Assembly: GCA_035691185.1 (NCBI GenBank)
Contig: DASSJN010000185.1
Location: 1 to 19,197, forward strand
Length of the DNA: 19,197 bases
DNA from: RPQJ01 sp035691185
GTDB taxonomy: Bacteria > Pseudomonadota > Gammaproteobacteria > Steroidobacterales > Steroidobacteraceae
Direction of reading: 5' to 3'
Shown: piece after piece, positions 1 through 6,620 of the stretch
Numbering within the stretch: the first letter of the stretch is position 1
Layout: each line of letters starts with the position of its first letter
Program-made: the position numbers and the translations under genes
Notes under the pieces: model-generated
The model's database searches: none
What the model was told of the DNA's origin: nothing
The model's input: only the letters and a program-made list of their open reading frames with translations

Positions 1-821
1 AGCACGATGCGGCCGTGTTGGTCGACCGCCTGGATCGCGTTGCGCCCGAGGTTGAGCAGCGCCTGGATGATCTGGTTCCGGTCGAGCCGGAGCCGCGGCA
101 GGCTCGGGTCGTAATCGCGTTCGATCTGCACTCCGGTGGGCGCTTCCGCAGCCAGCAGGTGCCCGACGTGCTGCACGATTTCGTGGATGTTGACCGGCTG
201 CTTGTGCGGCGGCTGGCCGGGCCCCAGCAGTGCATCGACGAGCGCCGCGAGCCGGTCCGCCTCGGCGATGATGACCGTCGTGTACTCGTGCAGCGACGGC
301 TCCTTGAGCTGGCGCTCGAGCAGCTGCGCCGCGCCGCGCAGGCCGCCGAGCGGGTTCTTGATCTCGTGCGCGAGCTGCCGAACCATCGCGCGGCTGCCGC
401 CGAGCTGCGTGAGCAGGTTGTTCTCGCGCGTGATCCGCTGGTGATGCGTCGTGTCGTTGAGCTCGACCACGACGCTGCCGGGACGGCCGGGCGGGTCGAA
501 CGGCGTCACGGTCACGTCGAGTACGCGTGGCGGCGCGCCAGGGCCTGCTTCGAAGGGAATCTCGCGGCGCGAGTACTGCGCGCACGCGGCCCGGGCGCGG
601 GTGACCACGCCTTCGAGTTCGGTGTTGGCCTTGAGCAGGTCGCGCATCGAGCGACCGAGCGCCTGGTTGCGGCTCAGCCCGAAGAGGTCCTCGCCCGGTT
701 CGTTGAGGTGGACGACGGCACCGTCCGCGTCGAGCCAGACGATCGACGTCCCGACGCCGTCGAGCAGCGCGATCAGTTCGGAGGACGCGGGCCGGTTGAC
801 GTTGCGGAGTTCGGCGGCCAC
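1..821 (-). CDS. ntrB: Nitrogen regulation sensor histidine kinase NtrB (GlnL), 3' end outside window
   Basis: Cytoplasmic two-component kinase that phosphorylates NtrC under nitrogen limitation and, with PII, dephosphorylates it under excess. About 273 codons are visible. An N-terminal PAS-like domain (about residues 14-120) leads into an H-box LAHEIKNPLGGLRGAAQLLE, with phospho-acceptor His152, which is highly characteristic of NtrB. The N-box NLGRNAIQA (257-265) is present; the later ATP-binding G boxes lie beyond the window. The chosen GTG start has GGGAGGG just upstream. The in-frame upstream stop is the stop codon of the DUF4124 gene, so the start must lie in 821-899. The gene is third after glnA on the same strand, and ntrC would be expected next, outside the window. 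Confidence 0.95.
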   Translation of the reverse strand, partial: MAAELRNVNRPASSELIALLDGVGTSIVWLDADGAVVHLNEPGEDLFGLSRNQALGRSMRDLLKANTELEGVVTRARAACAQYSRREIPFEAGPGAPPRVLDVTVTPFDPPGRPGSVVVELNDTTHHQRITRENNLLTQLGGSRAMVRQLAHEIKNPLGGLRGAAQLLERQLKEPSLHEYTTVIIAEADRLAALVDALLGPGQPPHKQPVNIHEIVQHVGHLLAAEAPTGVQIERDYDPSLPRLRLDRNQIIQALLNLGRNAIQAVDQHGRIV

Positions 822-846
822 GTCACGCCCTCCCGCGGGGTCCGCT

Positions 847-864
847 CTCCCGCTGCTGCGGGAG
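847..864 (-). other. Hairpin between DUF4124 gene and ntrB
   Basis: A perfect 7-bp inverted repeat (CTCCCGC / GCGGGAG) with a 4-nt loop. Allowing one bulged base it extends by four more pairs to 842-868. It has no T-run, so it is not a standard intrinsic terminator. It sits about 20 nt before the ntrB ribosome-binding site and could lower ntrB expression relative to glnA or stabilise the upstream message. Confidence 0.4.
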
Positions 865-899
865 GCGGCTGACGTGCGGGCTTCGACGCGGGCGCGGGC

Positions 900-1493
900 T
901 CAGCCGCCCGGCTTTGGCGCCGGCGGCCGCACTGCCGGACCCTTGTTGCGCGGGTTGTCGACCGTGGTGGTCTGCTTGATGTGGAAGACCACGGGTGCGC
1001 TGCGAATCTTCTCGTTGCCTTTCGAATCGAGGATCACGCTCGTCACCGAGTGCACGCCGCGCTCGACCGCCGACAGATTGTGCTCGTAGAGGTTCTCGCC
1101 GGGGATCAGCTTGCCGTCGAGGTACGTGAGCAGCCGGTCGCCCTGCGCGAGCTCCGGCTCGGAGCGCATGCGGATGTTGACCACGGCATCGCCGCCGAAG
1201 AACGACGCCCCGTTCTCCGGCGACCAGATTTCCAGGCTCGTGTACTGCACCGCATTCGACCGGGCAGTGTCCGGCGTGGGCGTGGCCGCGGCACGCGTGG
1301 CCGGTGGCGTCGGCGCTGGCGTCGTCGTCGCGCCGAGGATCACGATCTTGCGTGCGCCCGGCGCAGGCGCATCCGAGTAGTGCGTCACGCCGTTCGCGTC
1401 CTTCCACTCCCAGACCTCGCGGCCGCGGGTCGTGGACTGGGCCAGGCTCGCCGAGGCGAGCAGGCAGCCGAGCATCAACACGCTGGTCTTCAT
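900..1493 (-). CDS. Secreted DUF4124-domain protein of the glnA-ntrB cluster
   Basis: 197 aa, function unknown. A signal peptide (about residues 1-19, hydrophobic, ending near SLAQS) precedes the DUF4124 core VWEWKDANGVTHYSDAP (27-43), then a Thr/Pro/Ala-rich linker (about 54-80) and a beta-rich C-terminal domain (84-173) with alternating hydrophobic strands and the phrase YLDGKLIPG. The tail is Pro/Lys-rich. It is probably periplasmic. It lies between glnA and ntrB in the same orientation; from memory, this placement is common in gammaproteobacteria. The ATG start has no clear Shine-Dalgarno sequence, so it may be expressed by read-through from glnA. Family and export are well supported; no link to nitrogen sensing is shown by sequence. 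Confidence 0.9.
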   Translation of the reverse strand: MKTSVLMLGCLLASASLAQSTTRGREVWEWKDANGVTHYSDAPAPGARKIVILGATTTPAPTPPATRAAATPTPDTARSNAVQYTSLEIWSPENGASFFGGDAVVNIRMRSEPELAQGDRLLTYLDGKLIPGENLYEHNLSAVERGVHSVTSVILDSKGNEKIRSAPVVFHIKQTTTVDNPRNKGPAVRPPAPKPGG

Positions 1494-1561
1494 GGGGGCA
1501 GAGCATAGCCACTGGCGTTATCGCTGACAAAGAGACCCCCGCATTCCGCGACACAGGTCAG

Positions 1562-1577
1562 CCGGCGGGCACGCCGG
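1562..1577 (-). other. GC-rich stem-loop after glnA (second of two)
   Basis: CCGGCG-GGCA-CGCCGG is a perfect 6-bp stem with a tetraloop. It lies just beyond the larger hairpin that follows the glnA stop. It has no T-run. It could act with the first stem as an attenuator or RNA-stabilising structure. Confidence 0.35.
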
Positions 1578-1584
1578 GCGGCCG

Positions 1585-1610
1585 GAAGCGACCGCCCGAC
1601 GGTCCGCTTC
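1585..1610 (-). terminator. Possible attenuator or terminator hairpin downstream of glnA
   Basis: Read on the minus strand, GAAGCGGACCG pairs with CGGTCGCTTC (10 bp, one bulged G) around a 5-nt loop, starting 7 nt after the glnA stop. A few more pairs extend it towards 1581-1613. No U-tract follows, so termination would be partial or factor-dependent. In enteric bacteria glnA and glnL are also separated by a terminator that keeps glutamine synthetase mRNA in excess; that parallel is inference here. Confidence 0.45.
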
Positions 1611-1616
1611 GGCGGT

Positions 1617-3029
1617 TCAGACGCTGTAGTACAGCTCGAGCTCGACCGGGTGGGTCGACATGCGCAGCTTGGTGACTTCCTGCATCTTCAGCGCGATGTA
1701 CGCGTCGATGACGTCGTCCGTGAACACGCCGCCTTCCTTGAGGAAAGCCCGATCCTTGTCGAGGGCGTCGAGCGCCATGTCGAGCGAGTGGCACACGGTG
1801 GGGATGTTCTTCGCCTCCTCGGGTTCGAGGTCGTACAGGTCCTTGTCGGCCGGGTCGCCCGGGTGGATCTTGTTCCGCACGCCGTCGAGGCCCGCCATCA
1901 GCATCGCCGCGAAGCACAGGTAGGGATTCGCGGTGCTGTCGGGGAAGCGCACCTCGATGCGACGCCCCTTCGGGTTGATCACGTGCGGGATGCGGATCGA
2001 CGCCGAGCGGTTGCGCGCCGAGTAGGCCAGCATGACCGGCGCCTCGAAGCCCGGCACCAGTCGCTTGTAGCTGTTGGTGCTGGCATTGCAGAGCGCATTG
2101 AGCGCCTTCGCGTGCTTGATGATGCCGCCGATGTAATAGATCGCGATCTCGGACAGGCCGCCGTACTTGTCGCCGGCGAAGATGTTCTTGCCGTCCTTGG
2201 CCAGCGACTGGTTGACGTGCATGCCGTTGCCGTTGTCGCCGACGATCGGCTTGGGCATGAACGTGGCGGTCTTGCCGTACGCGGCGGCCACGTTGTGGAT
2301 CGCGTACTTGAGCACCTGCACTTCGTCGGCCTTCCTGACCAGGGTGTTCGACGCCACGTTGATCTCGGCCTGGCCGCCCGTGGCCACTTCGGCGTGGTGC
2401 ACCTCGACCTGGAGGCCGAGCTGTTCCATCGCGCCGCACATCGCGGTACGGAGGTCCTGGTAGGTGTCGACCGGCGGCACCGGGAAGTAACCGCCCTTGA
2501 TGCCCGGACGGTGGCCGAGATTGCCGCCGTCCAGGTCGCTGCCCGAGTTCCACGCGCCCTGAGCGGAATCGACCTCGTAGAAGCAGCCGTTCATCGAGTT
2601 GCCGTGCCGCACGCTGTCGAAGATGAAGAATTCGTTCTCGGGGCCCCAGCGCGAGGCATCGGCGATGCCGGTGGACTTGAGGTAGGCCTCGGCACGCTTG
2701 GCGAGCGAGCGGGGGTCACGCTCGTAACCCTGCATCGTCGAGGGTTCGACGATGTCGCAGCGCATGAGCAGGGTCGGCTCCTCGAAGAACGGGTCCGTCA
2801 CGGCCGTGGACGGGTCCGGCATCAGGATCATGTCGGACTCCTGGATGCCCTTCCAGCCGGCGATCGAGGAACCGTCGAAGCCCTTGCCGTCCTCGAAGAA
2901 CGCTTCGTCGACCACCCGCGTCGGCACGGTCACGTGCTGTTCCTTGCCCTTGGTGTCGGTGAAGCGCAGGTCTACGTACTTGATTCCCTTTTCCTCGATC
3001 AGCTTGAGGACGTCGGCACCGGTGGTCAT
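1617..3029 (-). CDS. glnA: Glutamine synthetase type I (GSI-beta)
   Basis: ATP-dependent ligation of ammonia to glutamate; a dodecamer in the cytoplasm. 470 aa, the normal length for adenylylatable GSI-beta enzymes. Conserved landmarks include the substrate loop with GFDGSSIAGW (49-58), ENEFF (131-135), HHAEVATGGQ (211-220), MHVNQS (270-275), and NKIHPGDPADKDLYDLEPEE with the adenylylation Tyr at 399. The start at 3029 is preceded by AGGAG at good spacing. A longer reading frame to 3125 would begin inside the sigma-54 promoter and is rejected. It is followed by the DUF4124 gene and ntrB, as in classic ntr operons. Confidence 0.98.
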   Translation of the reverse strand: MTTGADVLKLIEEKGIKYVDLRFTDTKGKEQHVTVPTRVVDEAFFEDGKGFDGSSIAGWKGIQESDMILMPDPSTAVTDPFFEEPTLLMRCDIVEPSTMQGYERDPRSLAKRAEAYLKSTGIADASRWGPENEFFIFDSVRHGNSMNGCFYEVDSAQGAWNSGSDLDGGNLGHRPGIKGGYFPVPPVDTYQDLRTAMCGAMEQLGLQVEVHHAEVATGGQAEINVASNTLVRKADEVQVLKYAIHNVAAAYGKTATFMPKPIVGDNGNGMHVNQSLAKDGKNIFAGDKYGGLSEIAIYYIGGIIKHAKALNALCNASTNSYKRLVPGFEAPVMLAYSARNRSASIRIPHVINPKGRRIEVRFPDSTANPYLCFAAMLMAGLDGVRNKIHPGDPADKDLYDLEPEEAKNIPTVCHSLDMALDALDKDRAFLKEGGVFTDDVIDAYIALKMQEVTKLRMSTHPVELELYYSV

Positions 3030-3117
3030 GGGGTCTCCTGATGGCGGCTTGCGGCAATTGAAGCTTCGAGCCACGCGCCGTGGGGCTCGGAGCGGTGAAT
3101 TCCAGGCTCGATAAGGA

Positions 3118-3133
3118 TGCAGCAATTATGCCA
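3118..3133 (-). promoter_or_regulatory. Sigma-54 promoter of glnA
   Basis: Minus-strand TGGCATAATTGCTGCA carries the -24 GG and -12 GC dinucleotides at the exact canonical spacing (consensus TGGCAC-N5-TTGCA). It predicts a transcription start near 3107 and a 5' leader of about 78 nt to the glnA ATG. With the NtrC-like dyad upstream this is the expected nitrogen-regulated promoter. Confidence 0.8.
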
Positions 3134-3134
3134 G

Positions 3135-3151
3135 CGCACGAAAAAGGCGCA
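3135..3151 (-). promoter_or_regulatory. Possible second, weaker NtrC-like dyad
   Basis: Minus strand TGCGCCTTTTTCGTGCG: the half-sites TGCGCC and CGTGCG resemble TGCACC/GGTGCA, with 10 of 17 positions matching the enteric consensus. It abuts the -24 element, where a bound activator would more likely hinder than help. Its centre lies 63 bp (about six turns) from the stronger site. Confidence 0.3.
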
Positions 3152-3197
3152 AGCGCTAATGGATAACGGAGCTGAATGGAGATTGGTACGACATCAC

Positions 3198-3214
3198 TGC
3201 ACGATTATGGTGCG
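3198..3214 (-). promoter_or_regulatory. NtrC-binding enhancer of glnA
   Basis: Minus strand CGCACCATAATCGTGCA matches the enteric NtrC site TGCACCAAAATGGTGCA at 14 of 17 positions, with intact GCACC and GTGCA half-sites. Its centre lies about 100 bp upstream of the predicted sigma-54 start, a normal enhancer distance. It overlaps a sigma-70-like -10 box. Confidence 0.7.
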
Positions 3215-3232
3215 TTCCCTGACAGGTGTGCA
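3204..3232 (-). promoter_or_regulatory. Possible sigma-70 promoter of glnA overlapped by the NtrC site
   Basis: Minus strand TGCACA (4/6 to TTGACA), a 17-nt spacer, then CATAAT (5/6 to TATAAT). The -10 lies within the NtrC dyad, so NtrC binding would shut it off. That arrangement resembles enteric glnAp1. Confidence 0.4.
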
Positions 3233-3240
3233 TCAATAGG

Positions 3241-3269
3241 GGGCGCTGCAGGCCGCCGCGTGGGCGCCC
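3241..3269 (-). terminator. Weak inverted repeat after the hemerythrin gene
   Basis: GGGCGC (3241-3246) and GCGCCC (3264-3269) can form a 6-bp stem with a 17-nt loop just after the hemerythrin stop. There is no U-tract. It is the only candidate end signal for the respiratory operon before the glnA promoter region. Confidence 0.25.
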
Positions 3270-3272
3270 ATG

Positions 3273-3668
3273 TCAGCGCGCGATGGCGTGGTGGAAGCGC
3301 GCGTCGTGCGTGCGGAAATGCACGCCGAACCAGTCGGCCAGCCGCTGGCCGAAAACGGCCTCGTCGAACACGCCGTGCAGCGCCACGTCGTCCATGATCT
3401 CGCGGATGTCGTCGAGCAGTCGCTCGTGGTCGGCCTTGTGCTCGGCGAGCGCGTCGTACTGGCGCCGGTGCATGACCTTTTCCTCGAGCGCGAAGTGCGC
3501 CGAGATCGCCGAATGGATGTCGCCCAGCGCACGATCGAGCGACTCCAGGCTGGCGCCTGCCCCGGCCTGGGCGTGCGTCGCGTTGATGAGCTCGATCAAC
3601 TCGCGGTGCTCGAAGTCGACCTCCTCGATGCCGACCCTGAATTCGTCGCGCCATTGCAGCAGCGTCAT
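3273..3668 (-). CDS. Bacteriohemerythrin
   Basis: 131-aa single-domain hemerythrin, a four-helix bundle with a carboxylate-bridged di-iron site that binds O2 and, in some members, NO. All seven usual ligands are visible: His21, His58, Glu62, His77, His81, His117 and Asp122, with the standard spacings (H-x3-E, H-x3-H, H-x4-D). No signal peptide or membrane segment, so cytoplasmic. Its ATG overlaps the stop of the upstream cytochrome b/Fe-S gene as ATGA, implying translational coupling. It is the last gene of the oxidase operon. O2 or NO delivery, storage or sensing for that system is an inference from context. Confidence 0.93.
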   Translation of the reverse strand: MTLLQWRDEFRVGIEEVDFEHRELIELINATHAQAGAGASLESLDRALGDIHSAISAHFALEEKVMHRRQYDALAEHKADHERLLDDIREIMDDVALHGVFDEAVFGQRLADWFGVHFRTHDARFHHAIAR

Positions 3669-5776
3669 GGCTGCGCCTCCGCGGCCGCCGCGGCCGCCGG
3701 GCGGCCGAAGACGAATCCGCCCTCGAACGAGCTGAACTCGATCACGAAGTTCTCGCCCGGGGCGAGCTCGAGCGTGCGTCGTGCGACGAACTTGAATTCA
3801 CCGGTACGACCGTCGTCCCGCAGGCGCGCGTCGATCACGTGCCGGCCTGCGGGTATGCGGAAGCTGGCATGCGCAGCGGAAGGCCCGTCGTTCCAGAGCC
3901 CTGCGGGCGCGTGCGTGCCTCGATACAGCGGCTTTCCGTCCATGTCGACCTCCACGCGCACGGGCCAGCGTCCCCGCTCGCACGTCGTTGCCGTCCTTTG
4001 ATTGAACGGCAGATTGGCGAGTTCCTCCCGAGTGTGGCGCCGGCACGGCTTCAGCGGCTGCCCCGCGTGCCGCACGCTCAGCTGCAGCACTCCGTGGCCC
4101 TCCGGCAGGTAGCTGTAGGCCGGTGCGGTCGCGAAGTAACCGACCATTGCCATGACCACGGCCAGCGACGCCGCCTGCCCCGCGGCGCGCAGGGGCACGC
4201 GTGGACCTCGCGGCGCCGGACGCCACAGAGGCTCGGCCACCGTTGCAGTCGTCCGCTCCGGCGGCAACCCCTGCAGGTGCCTGCGGAAGTCCTGCAGTGC
4301 CCGGCGCAGCGAGCGGTGACGCGCGGCATTGCCCCAGTGCGTGCCGATACGCGTGCGCGGGACCCTGGCGCGCAGCTTCGGGTCGCGTTCGGCCGCGAGC
4401 CGAGCCTCGACCCATTGGTCGCCGAGGCGTTCGTAGCAATCGTGCGCGGCGCACCCCGAAACGAGCACGCCGTCGGCGTGCTTGCGCGAGAGCACGAGGT
4501 CGAAGAACGGCGGGGGCACCATCGCGGCGCAGGGCAACGCCAGGACGGCGGTCTGTCCATCGGCGAGCGCCTGCGCGCCGGCGTCGTGGTGGCAGCGGAA
4601 CACGACGACCCTGGCGGGCCCGGTCAGCGTCGCGGTGGCCGCCAGGACCTCCTCGCGCAGGCCCGCCATGCTGCGCTCCGGGAGCTCGATGCCCGCGACG
4701 AGTTCCTCGGCGCGACGGAACGGCGTGGCCGTCGGGCAGGCGCCCACGCAGATGCCGCAACTCATGCACAGGCCTGCGTCGACCCTGGCCTCCTGGTCGA
4801 ACGGCAAACCGTCCGTGCGGCGGACCATCGTGATGGCGCCGAAGGGGCAGTCGGCGAAACAACGCGCGCAGCCGTTGCAGTTTCCGAGGTCGACCTGCGC
4901 CACGGGCGGCCGGCGCTGCGGCGGCAGCCACGGCATCATCGTGAGCAGCACGCTGCCGCCGACCAGCACGAGCCACAGCGTCGTACCGCCGATCTGCGGG
5001 ATCAGCGGGTAGAAAGCCAGGTAGAACCAGTCGAACCCGAACTCGAACGGCACGTAGTCGAGGTCGGCCGGCGGCTGGCTCAGCGCCGGCCATGCGAACG
5101 ACAATGCGACCAGCGCGACCAGTGTCGCGATCGCGAGCGGCCGCGGCGGGTTCACGCGCGCGTGCGCATGACGACTGATGTGAATCCACATCGCGAGCAG
5201 CATCAGCAACGGCACGGCGATGTGGACGTACACCATCAGCGTGAAGAACCGCCCGCTCACGCGATCGTTGTCGAGGAAGTTGCGCGCGATGGGCTCGGAG
5301 AAGATGCCAATGCCGTCGAGCCACTTCGTGGTCTCCACCGCGACGAACTGCGCCAGCCGGTCCCAGACCAGCCAGTAGCCCGTTATGCCCGACGCGAACA
5401 TGAACCAGAGCAGCGGGACGCCCGTGACCCACGGGAACCAGCGGTTGCCGCGCATGCGGTCGAGCGAGAACTCGCGCAGCGCGTGCACGAGCACGACCAC
5501 CACGAGCAGGTCGGAGGCATAGCGGTGGAGGCTGCGCATGAGCCCGCCGAGGTACCACTGCTCGCGCGTCAGCCGGTCGAGCGATTCCCAGGCCTGCGTG
5601 ACGCCGGTGTCGAAGAACACGTAGACGTAGATGCCGGTCGCCGCGACGATCCAGAACAGGAACCACCCGAGCGTGCCGAGCTGCGGCAGGGGATTGAGGC
5701 GCGGCCCGAACACGCGTTCGAGCAGGTTCTCCAGCCGGTCGAAGAGGGCGCGCAGGGCGCGTTTGAGTCCGTTCAA
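3665..5776 (-). CDS. Cytochrome b / di-[4Fe-4S] ferredoxin / MvhD-like fusion membrane protein
   Basis: 703 aa. Residues 1-285 are a bc1/b6f-like cytochrome b: about six helices (36-55, 85-103, 115-137, 178-200, 214-233, 263-283), heme ligand pairs His84/His185 and His98/His199 (14 apart on each helix), and FDWF (248-251) where Qo sites have PEWY. A ferredoxin domain follows: CNGCARCFADCP (300-311) and CMSCGICVGACP (337-348). Residues 390-480 resemble the MvhD/delta subunit of methyl-viologen hydrogenase, with Cys395, 416, 442 and 447. A last helix (about 533-551) leads to a periplasmic beta-rich domain with Cys578 and Cys599. The start is TTG, chosen because GGAG lies 7 nt upstream and no ATG occurs until residue 80. 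No Rieske protein or cytochrome c1 is adjacent. It probably moves electrons between quinone and an iron-sulfur carrier; direction unknown. Confidence 0.88.
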   Translation of the reverse strand: MNGLKRALRALFDRLENLLERVFGPRLNPLPQLGTLGWFLFWIVAATGIYVYVFFDTGVTQAWESLDRLTREQWYLGGLMRSLHRYASDLLVVVVLVHALREFSLDRMRGNRWFPWVTGVPLLWFMFASGITGYWLVWDRLAQFVAVETTKWLDGIGIFSEPIARNFLDNDRVSGRFFTLMVYVHIAVPLLMLLAMWIHISRHAHARVNPPRPLAIATLVALVALSFAWPALSQPPADLDYVPFEFGFDWFYLAFYPLIPQIGGTTLWLVLVGGSVLLTMMPWLPPQRRPPVAQVDLGNCNGCARCFADCPFGAITMVRRTDGLPFDQEARVDAGLCMSCGICVGACPTATPFRRAEELVAGIELPERSMAGLREEVLAATATLTGPARVVVFRCHHDAGAQALADGQTAVLALPCAAMVPPPFFDLVLSRKHADGVLVSGCAAHDCYERLGDQWVEARLAAERDPKLRARVPRTRIGTHWGNAARHRSLRRALQDFRRHLQGLPPERTTATVAEPLWRPAPRGPRVPLRAAGQAASLAVVMAMVGYFATAPAYSYLPEGHGVLQLSVRHAGQPLKPCRRHTREELANLPFNQRTATTCERGRWPVRVEVDMDGKPLYRGTHAPAGLWNDGPSAAHASFRIPAGRHVIDARLRDDGRTGEFKFVARRTLELAPGENFVIEFSSFEGGFVFGRPAAAAAAEAQP

Positions 5777-5813
5777 GTGGGTACTCCGCGATTCGCCGGG
5801 CGACCGCCGCTGC

Positions 5814-6614
5814 TCAGCGGACGTTACGCATGGCGCCTGCGATGGCGACGGCGGCGATGCCGAATGCGAGACCGCCCGCGATCAGTTCGACGATGAGCGA
5901 GTAGTCGAAGCGGTAGCGGCCGCTGGTGGGGTCGTAGATCGTGCAGACGAGCTTGACCCGGTTCAGGAGCCCTTCGAGCGCGCTGCGCTCGACGCCCTTG
6001 CCCCACACCAGTCGCTTCAGGGGATCAACGATCAGCGGCGCCGCGAAGTCCTCGCCGTAGACCTGCAGCACGACGCGTCCCGCGCGATCGACGATCGTGG
6101 TCTGCGTGACGTGGTCGAAGCCCTTCGGGGAAGGAAAGTAAGTGAATCCCACGTCGCGGACGAGCCGTGCCATCGTCGCGGCGTCGGCACTCACGAAATA
6201 CCATCCTGGCTGGTCGACGCCGCGTTCGCGTGCGAACTGACGCATGCGCTCGGGCGTGTCGTTGGGCGTGTCGAACCCGACGGTGACCACGTGGAAGCTC
6301 TGAGGTCCGAGCGCCGCGTGTGCCACCTTGATTGCCTCGCGGAGCCGCAACGTGAGTCCGGAGCAGACGTAAAAGCAGCTCGTGTAGACGAGGCTCAGCA
6401 CCACGGGGCGGCCACGCAGCTGCTCGAGCGTCAGCGGCTCGCCCCGGGCGGTCGTGAACGTGTATTCCCCGAGCGTGCGCCCGATCGCCGCCTGGCTGGT
6501 CCGCAGGATCTCGCCTTCGTCGGGGCGCGCCGTCTCCGCTCCCAGCGATCCCGACAGGAACAGGAGCGCAATGGCGGCGACGATCGCCCGGGCTGCAGGC
6601 TTGGCCGTGGACAC
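5814..6614 (-). CDS. SCO1/SenC family copper chaperone
   Basis: 266 aa, membrane-anchored periplasmic thioredoxin-fold protein that helps load the CuA centre of subunit II. The N-terminal hydrophobic stretch (8-26) is a signal or anchor. The copper motif is TSCFYVCSG (Cys80, Cys84) with distal His168 in GFDHVTQT. Unlike many SCO proteins it ends with a second transmembrane helix (about 240-262). GTG start, six bases after the ctaB stop. Its position after subunits II and I and ctaB is typical of an oxidase assembly gene. Confidence 0.93.
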   Translation of the reverse strand: MSTAKPAARAIVAAIALLFLSGSLGAETARPDEGEILRTSQAAIGRTLGEYTFTTARGEPLTLEQLRGRPVVLSLVYTSCFYVCSGLTLRLREAIKVAHAALGPQSFHVVTVGFDTPNDTPERMRQFARERGVDQPGWYFVSADAATMARLVRDVGFTYFPSPKGFDHVTQTTIVDRAGRVVLQVYGEDFAAPLIVDPLKRLVWGKGVERSALEGLLNRVKLVCTIYDPTSGRYRFDYSLIVELIAGGLAFGIAAVAIAGAMRNVR

Positions 6615-6620
6615 GATCTT

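Noticed and set aside
1650..3041. Long plus-strand open frame opposite glnA
   Set aside because: It is a mirror of GC-rich codons of a certain gene, with His/Arg/Val-rich composition and no family resemblance.
3060..3090. Alternative sigma-54-like TGGCTCG motif nearer to glnA
   Set aside because: No GC dinucleotide at the -12 position; the site at 3118-3133 fits fully.
3030..3125. N-terminal extension of glnA to an ATG at 3125
   Set aside because: The ATG lies within the sigma-54 promoter and upstream of the predicted transcription start. The added residues do not resemble GlnA, and 3029 has a clear AGGAG.
3665..5776. Calling the fusion a cytochrome bc1 or FixG/CcoG protein
   Set aside because: No c1 or Rieske gene is adjacent, and the MvhD-like domain is not part of CcoG. 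The bis-heme ligand pattern is not that of CcoG either.
3839..5896. 685-codon plus-strand frame opposite the cytochrome b fusion
   Set aside because: Arg/His/Glu-rich shadow sequence with no motifs. The opposite strand has heme ligands, Fe-S motifs and start signals.
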